A stretch of DNA of 64,000 bases from Batkoa obscura (Eukaryota > Entomophthoromycota > Entomophthoromycetes > Entomophthorales > Batkoaceae), in the NCBI GenBank assembly GCA_030770535.1, contig JASVEC010000019.1:496001-560000 (forward strand), written 5' to 3'. The position numbers and the translations under genes are program-made. This document shows, piece by piece, positions 43,211-54,972 of this stretch (position 1 is its first letter; the number at the start of each line of letters is the position of its first letter). The notes beneath the pieces were generated by a model. It was not told where the DNA came from, ran no database searches, and worked only from the letters and a program-made list of their open reading frames with translations.

Positions 43211-44116
43211 CTATATTTTACAAAATCTGCCTATTCTATAAGGGTCATCCAGTTCTTTCAATCCAAATATCTTGTCGTAGGCATTATTTAATTCTTTAGT
43301 TAATATTGAGTTAGTTAAAAGCAAAATGGAATTTAATAGGCCCTGTAACCCAATGAGAAAAACGCTACTGATCTTCAAAATTTTAAATATTGTGTTATCT
43401 ATCATTTTTTCAGACAACACAAAAAATACCAAAAATATCATCAAAGAGTGGGTTATAATTGGGAGTAGAGAGTAGCTAAGTAGCCTTGATAAAGCTGAGT
43501 GATTACTTTGCTTTTGGGCACTTGAACTCAAATTTGACTTTTTTCTCATTGTTTTTCTGACAAAAAAATTGGCTATTATAATATATATCACAGGTATCAC
43601 TATTATTGCAATAACCATTGAAATACTATTGCAAAAAGCTAACCATAAGTCTCCATCAAGGTCATCATAATATGAGCATTCATTATCCGTATCAATTTTC
43701 TTGAATATTATTGGTAATATGCAGGAAAGAATTGATAATATAAACGGTACTATATATATAATGTATTTTATCACCTTTCTAACTTTATATTCGTACACAA
43801 TATTTAAAAGATAAAGTATAGCTATTACTATCGAGTAATACACTGAAATTGAGAACCCAAAAGTATTGGCAGATTGAGAGAAATAACATAAATGTGAATT
43901 TGTATAGACTATTGGAAGGAGCTTTATTAGACCTCCAATATTGTAAAGCAAATCACCTGTAGCTATTAAAATAGAAATACGATATGTGATTGATTGATTG
44001 ATTTCTTTATTGACAATTGAAATACATATACATAATATAAGTGAAAACGATATGGCAGTAATTGATATTGTATTAGCGAAGCTGACAATGAAAGCTCCAT
44101 GAAAACCTAATTTCAT
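43211..44116 (-). CDS. Seven-transmembrane receptor-like protein, paralogue 2
   Basis: A 301-residue protein aligning with the one at 24636-25544. Seven hydrophobic spans are present. TM2 has ATGDLLYNI, TM3 follows a Cys (SHLCYFSQS), loop 2 has NECSYYDD, and TM7 carries GLQGLLNSILLLTNSILTKEL. Intracellular loop 3 is Ser/Lys-rich (RKKSNLSSSAQKQSN). Predicted G-protein-coupled receptor of the cAMP-receptor/Git3-like type at the plasma membrane. The nearest peptide gene (46567) is about 2.5 kb away, across unassigned sequence. Confidence 0.82.
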   Translation of the reverse strand: MKLGFHGAFIVSFANTISITAISFSLILCICISIVNKEINQSITYRISILIATGDLLYNIGGLIKLLPIVYTNSHLCYFSQSANTFGFSISVYYSIVIAILYLLNIVYEYKVRKVIKYIIYIVPFILSILSCILPIIFKKIDTDNECSYYDDLDGDLWLAFCNSISMVIAIIVIPVIYIIIANFFVRKTMRKKSNLSSSAQKQSNHSALSRLLSYSLLPIITHSLMIFLVFFVLSEKMIDNTIFKILKISSVFLIGLQGLLNSILLLTNSILTKELNNAYDKIFGLKELDDPYRIGRFCKI

Positions 44117-45262
44117 TGTAGTAAAAAAAGGCTTAACTTTTAATTTTGTTTGTTTTTATAGCATGCCTTATAGAACCATTTAACATGCGCTTTTTTGGAT
44201 TTATTAGTTCTTATAACCATAATATAAAAGGTAATTTTATATGATACCTAAGTTATTTGATTAAATAAATGTTGATTTAAAAAATATATATTTTAATATC
44301 AACCTATCATGTGGGGCTTAATCAATAACTTCTTTTTGACTAGAGTGGAAACTCACAAATATAAACCAGAGATAGCCCCTGAATGCTGATTTTATGGCTT
44401 ATTAGAAGATAGTATTCAATATCGTTTCTTTGCCTATCCTGTCATTTCTTCAGTCTGGTATGGGTATTTACTTACTTGAAGCTATGGTTGTCATTTGCGC
44501 TGCTCTAATATTCAAGACATATTGTTGTCTCTCCCTCAACTAGATGAGAAGTTTATAGCTAGTTTCTGCTGCTCAATCATCTGGTTGTTTATAGGTACTA
44601 TGCTGAGCTTTCCTCTGCCACTTCTCATATCCAGTAGTCTGATTTTACTCTAATAAAAAAGGCTAAGACGTTCTCAAATATTTGCTCTACTATATTACCT
44701 TCTTTTGTTGAATAATTATACTTAAATGAACCACTTAGGAGTTCGCTCTTTCAGGAATATTAAAAAAGTATATCTTTATAGAAAGTAACTAAGACACATA
44801 TCTGAATAATAAAATAATAATAGTTGTTTCTAAACTGGCTGTGTTATATCGCTATTATTTAAATGCCATTATATTATTGATAATATAAAAACTACACTAA
44901 AGGGTTGGGTAAAAGACAAAAATAGAGAAATTACATATTTAGCTTAAGTTTGGTGCTGTTAATAGAATTTAATCTTTACTTTCAATTATCATTATTAAAA
45001 ATAAAATAAAATAATATATCAAATTTTAATTATGTTTCATTTCGCTTTGTATACAATTGCATAGCTTATTTTGGAGTAAACTTTTTTGAAAAGAGATGAA
45101 ACAACTGTAAATATTACCATTTATTTCTGATTTGTTTGAAAATTGCAACTCCTTTGACATTTAAAAACCACATTTTATTTAAACAGATAATACTTTATAT
45201 TGTATGAACTTGGATATGTAACAATATTATACCATCTGAATTACTATGAGTAGATGTACTCC
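44117..45262. other. Intergenic with an unidentified C/T-rich tract
   Basis: About 44330-44720 is less AT-rich and pyrimidine-rich with short open stretches in several frames. It could be an eroded transposon or gene, but no family is recognisable. The rest is AT-rich. Confidence 0.3.
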
Positions 45263-46566
45263 GATTGTGGTTCGTTAATTATATCAATAGAGTAAAAGGA
45301 TAAAAAATAAAGGGGTATAATTCATAAAATTAGTTTAAATAGGTATAAACTAAGTACATTTTTAAAATACTAGAAAAAACTATTTATAAGGAGTTAAAGT
45401 ATAATAAACGTTTTACTACAGGTATGGGTTTGCATCATTCTATTTAAAAGTTGCCATAGTCGTTTTTATCTATATGAAATAAGACTTGAAGAATCTGTAT
45501 AACTTGCCCAATAACATATTTCATCTATATGTTTTGTTAAAGAAAGGCTTGAAGTATTTTTAAATGTTCTTTGTTGTTAGTGCCATGTCATTAGAGTTGC
45601 ATCAGTCATCTTAACTAAGTTCATTACTTTAAATGAAGCTTTATTCTTCATGACATCAGTCCTAAAGACCCAAGTTATTTATTGGTTTAAATAGGTTACA
45701 GCATTTTTACAATAAAAGCAAATATATTATACTAGTTTTTTGTGGTTAGCATTGTTGAGTTTAGTAAACTTCACAAATTTGTTCATAAGAGTCAAATTCT
45801 AAATCAAGTTAAATTTTAAAAGGATTCAATTTTATTGGAGATGTGATCTTATATCAGATCACATATTGATTATATTTGGTATATTTGTGTCTAATTTTTT
45901 GACTCCAATATCTATACCATTTACCAATTTTGCCGTTACTAGAGCTAAAAGTTGTTTAACTTTATAAAATAGATAGTGATGTCAAGCAATAATAAATAAT
46001 AAAATTAAACACTATATAACCAATAGTTTAAACCAGTAAGCTACTAGTAGCTGAATATTTTACAACACTAAATATTATTACATACTGTTTCTAGCAATAA
46101 CGCAAAGATTAGTAATCAATAAAAGGTAATACAAAACCGCTACTACTTTGTCTCTATAAGTCAATAAATATAGGATAGATACTTACGAAGTTGAATAAGT
46201 CTAGATTCCAAATATATTTATTGAAAGGGTGTATAAAATACGAAAAAGCAACTTTTTTTAGTCAGATAGTTATAAAATATAGATGTAAAATGTTTAAATT
46301 AAGGATAAGTAACAAAAACGCTATATTACAAATGTAAATCAAGTATGGTATTTGGTCAACGGCAACGTACAGTGTATAGCATGTGTCATCAATATAAATC
46401 AAGTTACAAACAAGTCATTTTTTAAAGTTTGAATTGATTCGCCCCTGGTAACAACCTACCAAGCATTTATAATACAATTATATTGTATTTTTTGAAAAGT
46501 ATAAATAGAGTAATTTTACCATTCTATAAAATTAAATTAGATTAGATACAAATTGTTATAAACGCA
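45263..46566 (+). repeat. HWP-peptide 5' cassette (gene 4)
   Basis: Begins TGTGGTTCGTTAATTATAT. Shares with other cassettes ATATTATACTAGTTTTTTGT near 45726, AAATTTTAAAAGGATTC near 45812, AAAGGGTGTATAAAA at 46225, a TTGGTCAACGGCAACG block near 46352 and CATGTGTCATC at 46379, then AAGTTACAAAC. Confidence 0.75.
46501..46509 (+). promoter_or_regulatory. TATA box of HWP gene 4
   Basis: TATAAATAG in GAAAAGTATAAATAGAG, 66 bp upstream of the ATG. Confidence 0.7.
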
Positions 46567-46692
46567 ATGCAGCTTACTTTTATCATCGTTTATACTGTTT
46601 ACATCATGTCCACAATCACTTCAGTCCCAGTCAACAACCAACCAGCTTCTAGTAATGCCTCTCATCTTGGAACTCACCCTCATTGGCCTTAG
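46567..46692 (+). CDS. HWP secreted peptide precursor 4 (41 aa)
   Basis: A 41-residue precursor. Residues 1-20 MQLTFIIVYTVYIMSTITSV are the signal and PVNNQPAS the spacer. The variable stretch SNASHLGTHP and His-Trp-Pro end follow (TAG stop). The last Trp-Pro codons and frame length equal those of other members, while the variable part shares almost nothing with gene 1 or 3. It has no Cys. Same inferred role as a secreted signalling or effector peptide. Confidence 0.82.
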   Translation: MQLTFIIVYTVYIMSTITSVPVNNQPASSNASHLGTHPHWP

Positions 46693-46739
46693 ATTTTAGA
46701 TTAAATATCAGACTATTATTAAAAGTTATTTCTTTATAA

Positions 46740-47637
46740 ATAATTAAACATAATATTAATTTTTTTAAAGCATATTTTTATTCCAATCTCTATCTATTAT
46801 CAGTGATAGTACAAACGCTTCTTGCTTTATTAAAAAAATTGTAATATTTAATGTGATCTTATCTTTTTAAATTTATTTGATGTTTTCATATCATGGAGAA
46901 AATGATTAGATTGATTGGCTAATTTTCTTCATTTTACTTTTATAATGAACTATTAATCCTATGAAGTATATGTATTACAGAAGCCGAGTTACATACACTA
47001 TATCGATCATTTTGCTGGTATTGTTATTATTATTTGATTTATTTCTATTTCTATTTTTGACGCTTTGTTACTCATTTAAATCTTTCCTTTCTTTTAGGGT
47101 CGTAGATAGACTATTAAATACATCTTAAATCTATATGCTAGTTGATTGTATTATATAGCTATTATTTATTATGTCACTCGTCTAGAAAGTTTATTGATTT
47201 GATTGACAAAATGATAAATTTGGAGAACCCATTGTTGCTATTGATCTGCGGATCCTTTATAAGAGCTTTAAAATCGTTAAATACGATATCTTGAATTGAT
47301 AGCTCACGCTTTTTAATTCCTACCTTCTGCTATCTCAATGGGTATCATTCTGAAAGACAAAAGCAGAACAGATCTTATTTCACCATTTCTCTTTTTCAAA
47401 AAATATACAAATATAGATTCCAATTTCAACCTTTGTAGAATATATCTATTGATATATGCATCTTTTAAACTAATCATTTAAATTTTTTACTTTTTACTTT
47501 TTACTTTTAGAAATAAACTATTTGAAGTTTACACTTTTACATAAAAAAATTGACTATAAGGATTATACTTGCGAGTATGTTATATAATGGATATCAATAA
47601 ATAAGTAATTAATTCAATAAAACTTGCCAATAAATTA
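46740..47637. other. Intergenic
   Basis: Between HWP gene 4 and the kelch pseudogene. Pyrimidine-rich patches near 46930-47350 are not recognisable as any gene. Confidence 0.35.
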
Positions 47638-48861
47638 ATGCAATTTAATAACAATAATAATATGAACATTAAAAACCGATTACGATTTTACTTTTCATAT
47701 TTATTAACTATGATAATTCACCTGCTTTTTATTTTTTTATTATCATGTAAGGTTAACAAAATCTTACCACAAACTAGTGATGATGAATGCATAGTAATCG
47801 ATGGTGTATTGTATTATCTAGGCGGTATTATTGATAAAAAAGGTTCAGTGGATAAAAAAGTGCCTCTCAACAAAGAAGTGTTTAAATTAGATTTGAAGAA
47901 AGGTTCTAAATTAAGTATCAATATAGCCCCATGGGAAAGAAATAATACTATCAATTAATCAGAGCATATTTTAGCCTCATTTACTTCTTATATTGAAATT
48001 AAAGATAGTAAATTTATTATAAATTTTTGTAGTAGTATAAGCCATAGGTTGAGTTATTGCTATCATAATGTTTAGAAAAACCAATAGTAAAAGAATGAAT
48101 AGTCAAAAACTTAATTCGTAATATTGATTATAAAGATAAAAACACAACAGATTGTAAGCTACATCATAAAATTTCGCAAAGTGATAGCAATCAAAAGCGA
48201 TTTTATATAATCTCACATTTATACAGTTATAAATTATAGAGTATATTATCACTTCCACTATTGTTCTTTAACATTGATAAAAATAAAATTTATCATAGAA
48301 AATTCAAGGAGTAGATTTTATACAGATCCATTTATTTTAAATAACAGAATTTATTATTTTGAAGATAAAGTGAAAAAAATCAACCATAACGTTAATTATA
48401 TTATATTGTATGAGTTCAATATAAAAACAAAGTCAAAACCTACAATTCAAAAAACATCCTAGATGTATTAGCTTATGAAACTATTCTAAAATTGGGTGAG
48501 TTGGTATACTTCATGACATGTGATAGAAATATGGAGGACTATAACATATCTCGAGATGTTTCAGAATTAATATAAAAACATCTAAAATTACTATTATAAA
48601 AAAGGTTTTAATTTTAGAAATTAGAAATGTTTTTCTAACTCTATTAAATACATAATTAATTCTTTTGGCAAAAAATCTATTAGCTATGTTTATTCTGAAT
48701 ATAAATTTAATGTAGAAAGTCCAGATGGAACTCAAGTATTGGATATTGCTAAATGGGATGAAGTTAAAGGTACACCATTAACCCAAGGGATTAATGCAAA
48801 TATTGATATTGGCACTAACAATAATAAGAATAATAAAACGTATATATTACTACAAATATAA
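47638..48861 (+). pseudogene. Kelch-type secreted protein pseudogene
   Basis: Starts with a plausible ATG and hydrophobic signal (MIIHLLFIFLLSCKV), then DECIVIDGVLYYLGG, the family's first kelch strand, and LNKEVFKLDLKKG. A stop after NNTIN is followed in frame by SEHILASFTSYIEIK. Later pieces include FILNNRIYYFEDKV, LDVLAYETILKLGELVYFM, and INSFGKKSISYVYSEYKF, ending with VESPDGTQVLDIAKWDEVKG. There are several in-frame stops and at least two frame changes. The transmembrane tail was not found, so it ends in a truncated form. Confidence 0.72.
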
Positions 48862-49043
48862 ATGATAGAAACGATAAAGCATTAACAAGTGGGTGTCATA
48901 AGAGGACTAAATGAACTTATATTAATGACAAGAGCCGTGCTATATACATTTTATAAATTTAAACTAAAAAAAGAGGCCCCTAAGTATCACAATTGGGCCT
49001 ATTTTATTAAATCAGAGGACCCATCATTTGGCGTTAAAGACAT
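48862..49043. other. Intergenic
   Basis: Short AT-rich stretch between the kelch pseudogene and MITE X; nothing recognised. Confidence 0.3.
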
Positions 49044-49138
49044 GGTAATGTTTTTTCCGCTTTAATTTTTCCATTTGTAAGAGTTATTTGAGTGGAAAGG
49101 TTATTAGTAGAGTTCTTGAACAAAAAATATATCCCTCT
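49044..49138 (-). mobile_element. MITE family copy X
   Basis: GGTAATGTTTTTTCCGCTTT...GTTATTAGTAGAGTTCTTG...TATCCCTCT with ACAT on both sides (49040-49043, 49139-49142). Confidence 0.85.
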
Positions 49139-49142
49139 ACAT

Positions 49143-49731
49143 GGATGATTTGAATTTGTTTAAACATTTTTATGGAATTGAAAATAGCATCACAAAAATT
49201 ATAGGATTGATTATAAAAATAGCTAGAATACTATAATTTCATGCTGTCAAAAGTACTTTTAAATAAGATTTTAATAGACCCATAGATGCAAGTATGACCC
49301 AAACATCTTGGCTTCGTTTCTTTACTTTTTACTTTTTTAATAAATTTTTGTTATTGCTTTCAAGCTATTAATTATTTTATAAAATATGAGAATGCTTTTT
49401 TTATCTTGTCCATTTTTTATAGTCTAAAACTAAAATAAAGTACTAGTTAAGTTTTAAATAAAATAAGAGTTTCAGATATATTTGTACATTAAATTGTGCT
49501 TTTTGGAAAAAATCAATAAATACTTATTCCAAAAGCAATTGTTGAATGAACTTTAAAAACTGGTATGAAGTTCTTATGTCAAAAGGTTTTAAAAACTCCC
49601 ATCATATTAGTATTACTAGATACAATTTCAAGTTCTTAGTAAGTCTTTAAACATATTGATATTTAAAAATGCTATAGACATAATTTTTTTTACAAAATTA
49701 AATAGGCTTCTTCGTATCACTTTTTATATAT
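49143..49731. other. Intergenic
   Basis: AT-rich; nothing recognised. Confidence 0.35.
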
Positions 49732-49828
49732 AAAAATATATTTTTATACTCAAGAATTCTAACAGTCCTTTCACTCAAATAGCGCTTGAAAAATGGAAAA
49801 AGCAATGAAGCCGAAAAAAACGTCCCAA
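49732..49828 (+). mobile_element. MITE family copy Y (decayed left end)
   Basis: AAATATATTTTTATACTC AAGAATTCTAACAG... TAGCGCTTGAAAAATGG... AAAAAAACGTCCCA. The core is clear; the left terminus and target duplication are not. Confidence 0.75.
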
Positions 49829-50868
49829 TAGACTTGCTAAATTTCCTAAAGTGACCTCCAAATGCTAAAAAACAAATTTTATCAGACTGATTAGTATTTT
49901 TCTTTGTATAAGTATAGTTTTATGAAATAGGTTGTTTCTGCATCCAGGCTGATATTAAGCTATGTATTTTACCTCGTGGTTTGTCAATTACACTAATAGA
50001 ATAAAGTGGTAAATAATCAAGTAATATTAATCTCAGAATTAACTTGAATAGGATTAAACCAAATACACTTTCAAATATAGGTAAAAATTATTTATAAGGG
50101 GGCTAAAATATGATAGAAATTTTATATTAGGGGAAGTCTAAGATAAGTATATTTTGTACCATCCATTTTTATTTCATTCAATATGATCCTATGCTTGGTT
50201 AATTGATATCTTGTTTAATCAACTACCATTTAAACATATTATAATAATGTAGTTACCTAAATTATTATAAACGTTTTCTATCATTATTATTATGTTACTG
50301 GGGTATCATCTGCTGTTACATTAACTAAATTCATACTCCACAATTTTAATTTCAAAGGTATAGGCTATCTAGTTTTTATATTAGAAAGCCTTTTTATGAA
50401 AATAGCTAGTATATTATTCAAGCTTTTTTTGGACATCATTTTATTTAGTACATTTACTTAACAAGTTTGCTCACAAAAGGCAAATCCCAAAATGAGTTAA
50501 ATTTTAAAGGGATTCAATATAATGGTATCCCTGATTTATTTATTGTTAGACTGCACTTTAATTTAATTTGTTTATTTTTAGTCTATTTATAAGTATGTAT
50601 TAAAGATATTTTCACATTTATTGTAATGTCATCTAAAATGTTTATTTACTTGTTTTATATGGATATCTAAAGTTGAAAATAAAAATAAAATAATAATAAT
50701 AACCAATAAACAATTAAATATTGTATATTTTGTAATGACATCAACAAGATAAAAACCTATTTAATTGACTTTATGGTTATTTTATCGTAATAACATGATG
50801 ATAAGTTATGAATAAAAGTACCCGATGTAATGATTATTTCAATTTATTAGTTAAAAGGTGCGTTATAT

Positions 50869-50955
50869 GGGGATACTTTTTTGATTTCATTTTTTCCATT
50901 TTTAAGCACCATTTGAACAGAAAGATTGTTAATAAAACTTTTAAAATACATCCCC
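50869..50955 (-). mobile_element. MITE family copy Z
   Basis: GGGGATACTTTTTTGATTTC...AAAATACATCCCC, a short 87-bp version, with ATAT duplication (50865-50868, 50956-50959). It lies within the gene-5 cassette. Confidence 0.9.
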
Positions 50956-51277
50956 ATATAATATTTATAAAAGTAAATAGACACTAAAAGTTTTAGTATT
51001 TTTAAAAGGGGTACACAATAATTTATGGAATATAGCTCTTCTATTTAGACCTTTGAAGAATAAAATCGTAAAAAGTTCAAATAAAGGATGGTTAATAAAA
51101 GTATTATATTGTTAATATATTTCAAATATTATTTAATCAACAACAATGTGTCACATCTACCATGTGTTGTTAATGTAAATTAAGTTACAAACGAGGCTAA
51201 TTATTGAACTTAATTTGAGATATATACCATAAAACCAAATCAATATTTACTCACAATTATATATTGTAATCAAGAAG

Positions 51278-51286
51278 TATATATAG
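51278..51286 (+). promoter_or_regulatory. TATA box of HWP gene 5
   Basis: TATATATAG in AAGAAGTATATATAGTGG, 68 bp upstream of the ATG. Confidence 0.7.
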
Positions 51287-51345
51287 TGGTACTTTACCAT
51301 TCAATTAATTCAAATTACCTTAGATACAAATTACTTATAGATAAA

Positions 51346-51471
51346 ATGCAAGTTACTTTACTCATCGCTTACACTGTTTACATTATGTCCTCAATCACTT
51401 CAGTTCCGGTCAACAACCAACCAGCTGCTAATAAAGCCTATGGTTTTGAAACCCGTGGTCACTGGCCTTAG
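51346..51471 (+). CDS. HWP secreted peptide precursor 5 (41 aa)
   Basis: Signal MQVTLLIAYTVYIMSSITSV, spacer PVNNQPAA, variable NKAYGFETRG and the His-Trp-Pro end, then TAG. A longer frame is open upstream of this ATG, but all relatives start here, just downstream of the TATA box and a leader ending in TATAGATAAA. The variable part resembles gene 1 (YGF-TRG), so these two are the closest pair among distinct members. Identical copy at 58625-58750. Confidence 0.82.
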   Translation: MQVTLLIAYTVYIMSSITSVPVNNQPAANKAYGFETRGHWP

Positions 51472-51529
51472 ACATTAAATCATATCTTAGATGACTATTA
51501 GAGAGATATTACTTAGAAATAAAGACAAA

Positions 51530-52024
51530 GATATAGAAATAACACTATTTTGAATACCTCCAAATAACAATATTTATTGTAAATCATGAAAGTTAAAAGT
51601 TTATTATTTTATTAATAGTAGAATATTTAGATATGACAATGTATTATTTTTTCACTCTTTATACACAGTAAAATTGAATAAAATTGTACTAGACCTTGAA
51701 CATATTCCTACATCAAAGATAATTTTAAATTTGCTTTATATTGATAAAACTTGATGTGTTAACGAATATGCTTGAGATTTTAGTCATATAAAACTTTAAT
51801 GTGCTAAAATAAATAGAATATTGATAAGTTTACGATTTTAACAAATTCATGTTTGCTAACATCAACTTATTATTTATTGTTTTACCACTTCACTAAAATA
51901 TATACATCTGCACTTTGGCTCTATATCTTTAAACCAAATTTCATATTTTATTGTAATATTTTGATATTTTGTATTTCATGAAAACTAAAGATTTACAAAA
52001 TTACATCATTTTTTCTAGAATACC
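51530..52024. other. Intergenic
   Basis: AT-rich sequence between gene 5 and MITE AA; nothing recognised. Confidence 0.35.
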
Positions 52025-52028
52025 ATAG

Positions 52029-52127
52029 GGGGATATATTTTTGTATTTAAGCGTTTCGCTAACGATTTTTTTTACCAAATAGCGCTTAAAAGATGAGAAA
52101 AGCAATGAAGTCAAAAAACACACTCTC
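52029..52127 (+). mobile_element. MITE family copy AA
   Basis: GGGGATATATTTTTGTATTT...AAAAACACACTCTC with ATAG on both sides (52025-52028, 52128-52131), a non-palindromic duplication that confirms the 4-bp size. Confidence 0.9.
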
Positions 52128-52140
52128 ATAGACTTCTATC

Positions 52141-53464
52141 TCAACTCGTGGTTCATTAATTATATTAATGGAATAAAATAGTGAACAATAAAGGGGTATT
52201 ATACATTGTATTAACTTGATTAGGACTAAATCGATCACATTTTTAAATAAGTCAAAGCTATATACATGGGACTAAACCTTATTAGATATTTTATACTAAG
52301 GGAAACTTGTGCTTGATCTATTCTTTGATGATCATTTCTTGCTTTAACTGTAGGAAACTAAACCTGGTTAATCCAAGCAACTTGTTCAATATCTTTTATC
52401 ACTACACTTTTGCTAAAACTAAAGGATAATAATACCCAATACTTGTTGAGGTTCTTCTTGTTACTGAGATATCATTTGTACTTTATTGATTAAAACTATT
52501 ATTCTAATCAAAGTCTTGTATCCTACGCTTCTAAATCTAATGATACAAATAATCTATCTCAGATATTAATAATCTTTTTTTAAGAGTACCAAATATATTA
52601 TACTAGTTTTTTATGGATAACTTAATAAGTTTAGTAATTTGTACTCCAATTTTAAATATAAGAGCTAAATTATAAAATCAGTTAAATTTCAAAGGGATTC
52701 AATTTTAGGTTAAACTCGATTTTTTATTGGACTATAATACTTTGGTTATATTTAGTATATTTATCAATATTTCTAAAGAAACACACATTAAAAGTTCCTT
52801 CAACTTCAATGTTTGTACTTTTTTCTAATTTCGTTATTACCTGAGCTAAAAGTCAAATAACTATAAAATAGACAATGATGTCAAGGTAATAACAATTAAT
52901 ACAAGATTAGAGACCATATAGTCGACAGCTCAAAACAACAAGTTGTTAACAGTTAAGTATTTTATAATATCAAATTGTAATGAAAATAATTTTATATAAC
53001 AATAACGTGAAAATGACTAATAGATACGAAATAGCCAAAAACGACTATTAACTTATTTTTATAAGTCAATATGTACAGGATGAATATTTATAAACTTAAG
53101 TGGACCTAGGTTTTAAACATATTTATTAAAAGGGTGTATAAAAATATGAGAAATCTATTTTTTTTATTCAAATTATAAAACATAAATATAGAGTTTTTAA
53201 ATTAGAAGCAACTAATAATGATACACTATAACCGTAAATCAAGTATGTATTTGGTCAACGACAGTGGGATATATACCACGAGCTATTGACATAAATCAGG
53301 TCATAAAGAAACCAAACTATAAAGTTTAATTGAATTGTCATGGGTAGTAACACATCTAATGTTTTTAATATAGTTCTATAATTTTACCAAAAAATATAAA
53401 TAGAAGTAATTTTATCACCTTTATAAAATTTAATTGTGTTAGGTACTTATCAACTATAAACAAA
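52141..53464 (+). repeat. HWP-peptide 5' cassette (gene 6)
   Basis: Begins TCAACTCGTGGTTCATTAAT. Has ATATATTATACTAGTTTTTT near 52589, TTAAATTTCAAAGGGATTC near 52683, AAAAGGGTGTATAAAAA at 53129, TTGGTCAACGACAGTGG near 53252 and a weaker ACCACGAGCTATTGAC at 53275. Confidence 0.75.
53395..53403 (+). promoter_or_regulatory. TATA box of HWP gene 6
   Basis: TATAAATAG, 70 bp upstream of the ATG. Confidence 0.7.
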
Positions 53465-53590
53465 ATGCAAGTTACTTTACTCATCGCTTACACTGTTTAC
53501 ATCTTGTCTTCAATCGCCTCAGTTTCGATCAATAATCAACCAGCTGCTGGAAAATTCTTTAATAGTGGGACTCATCGTCACTGGCCTTAA
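53465..53590 (+). CDS. HWP secreted peptide precursor 6 (41 aa)
   Basis: Signal MQVTLLIAYTVYILSSIASV, spacer SINNQPAA, variable GKFFNSGTHR, end His-Trp-Pro, TAA stop. The signal is nearly identical to gene 5 at the DNA level (MQVTLLIAYTVY), while the variable part has only scattered matches. Such contrast within 126 bp indicates either strong diversification of the variable part or exchange of signal halves between genes. Identical copy at 60744-60869. Confidence 0.82.
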   Translation: MQVTLLIAYTVYILSSIASVSINNQPAAGKFFNSGTHRHWP

Positions 53591-53649
53591 ATTCTGAACT
53601 AAACACTAGATTAGTACTAGAGTCGCACTTATTCCCAAATAAACTAAAT

Positions 53650-54281
53650 AACTTATATTTTTTATTTAAAGGCTGTAATATATTATTAATTTTAGTAAAT
53701 AAATTTCATTTTTGAAGCGAACATTTTAGCACCAAAATGCATTTTTTACAAAACAAAATCTAGAAATATCTCTAGTAAATTATTGAGGTAAAAAAACATT
53801 CTAAATAATGAAAAAATATTCTTCAAATGTAAAGCAGAAAAATCGAGAAATGATCCAGGTTTCTAACCTTTAGGTTAAGGAATTATGGCTTTCATACCGT
53901 TGCCAGCTTAGAATCAAAGATGGACGTAAGAGCATGTTTTCCTTTGCAAAGAATTAGGATCTTCCATTCCTGATGAAAACATTTCCAATTTCATCTCTTT
54001 TATATTTATTAGTATGATATTGAGATATAAATAACTGTATTGTAAAATTTTAGTAGTTGAACAATCACAAAGCTAACTTTGCAGTCCATCTATAGTCAAA
54101 AGCTAAGGCTTTGAAAACAAACATTTCTACTCGAATATCTTTAACAATGAGTTACTATCTTAGCTCTACTATATGTTTAGATAAAAATTACCAAAGCTTT
54201 ATTAAAGAAATTTTAGTAGATACATAACACAGATAATCTATAAAAAAGTTTTACAAAGTTTAGTGTTTATAATGAAGTAAT
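53650..54281. other. Intergenic
   Basis: No gene recognised. A short palindromic patch near 53850-53905 resembles a tRNA only superficially. Confidence 0.35.
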
Positions 54282-54590
54282 ACTAGAGTTTAAAAAATTA
54301 AAATTTTCTTCTGTATCTATAAAATTATCAATATTTGAATCTGGTACTTAACTGTATTGATCTTCTAAAAATTTTATAGATGTACAAAGACTATGGGCCT
54401 CATTAATCAAATAGAAAATTCTATCTACCCCAACAGTAGCTTCAGAAGAAGTTACAAGCTTGTCATCACAAATCAATCTAGCTTGATATTACCATCGAAT
54501 ATTTAGGTATTTGTCAGTCCTAATACTAAAAGATCTTTATTGATAGTAATCTTTTTTACTATGAATAACCCCTACCATCTCAATGAAAAA
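54282..54590 (-). pseudogene. DJ-1/PfpI family pseudogene, C-terminal part
   Basis: Minus-strand translation gives KKITINKDLL, then after a frame change QARLICDDKLVTSSEATVG, VDRIFYLINEAHSLCTSIK, a stop, and PDSNIDNFIDTEENFNF. These line up in order with residues 144-232 of the intact gene at 39344 (KKATITKGLF, QARFVHDGKFITSSGATAG, LDGVFYLISKVYD, DPSIDNFTDVEKEF). At least one frameshift and one stop; the N-terminal half is not found. It is a different part of the gene from the relic at 32146. Confidence 0.75.
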
Positions 54591-54972
54591 AAAACACATT
54601 TCATTTGCTTGTGAGATTCGCTACATAAAGATTGCTAACCTAGATTGAAGCTATCAGGATAAATAATAAAAGTTTAACAATAAATTATGTACATATTTTA
54701 AAAGCTTCTTGCTAAGCTTAAATTGATAATTTGTATAAACAAACAATAAATAGCTTTTAGTACTTTATTTTTTATAGCAGATCTTTACGAGTACTTGGTT
54801 TATTTAAACAAGGAATACAAAAAAGCTATGGATAAAATATTAGAATTGAAAGATTTTTACAAGATTGACTATATTGTATGAAATTGAACTTAGGGCTATA
54901 ATCTATTAAATGTGAATACTATGCTTTTTGAGTGAGGATCGAATTTATTGTTGATCAAAAAAACTCTACTAA
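54591..54972. other. Intergenic
   Basis: AT-rich; nothing recognised. Confidence 0.3.

Larger units (their letters stand above)
49971..51345 (+). repeat. HWP-peptide 5' cassette (gene 5), start of tandem unit
   Basis: Begins CTCGTGGTTTGTCAATTACA. It shares GTTAAATTTTAAAGGGATTC (about 50495), AAAAGGGGTACACAATAA (about 51005), TAATCAACAACAATG (about 51133) and CCATGTGTTG (51160) with the other cassettes. MITE Z is inserted near 50869. The 7.28-kb duplication starts inside it at 50039. Confidence 0.75.

Noticed and set aside
53850-53910. tRNA-like string with GGTTTCTAACC and ATCCAGG
   Set aside because: No acceptor stem pairing or anticodon arm on either strand.
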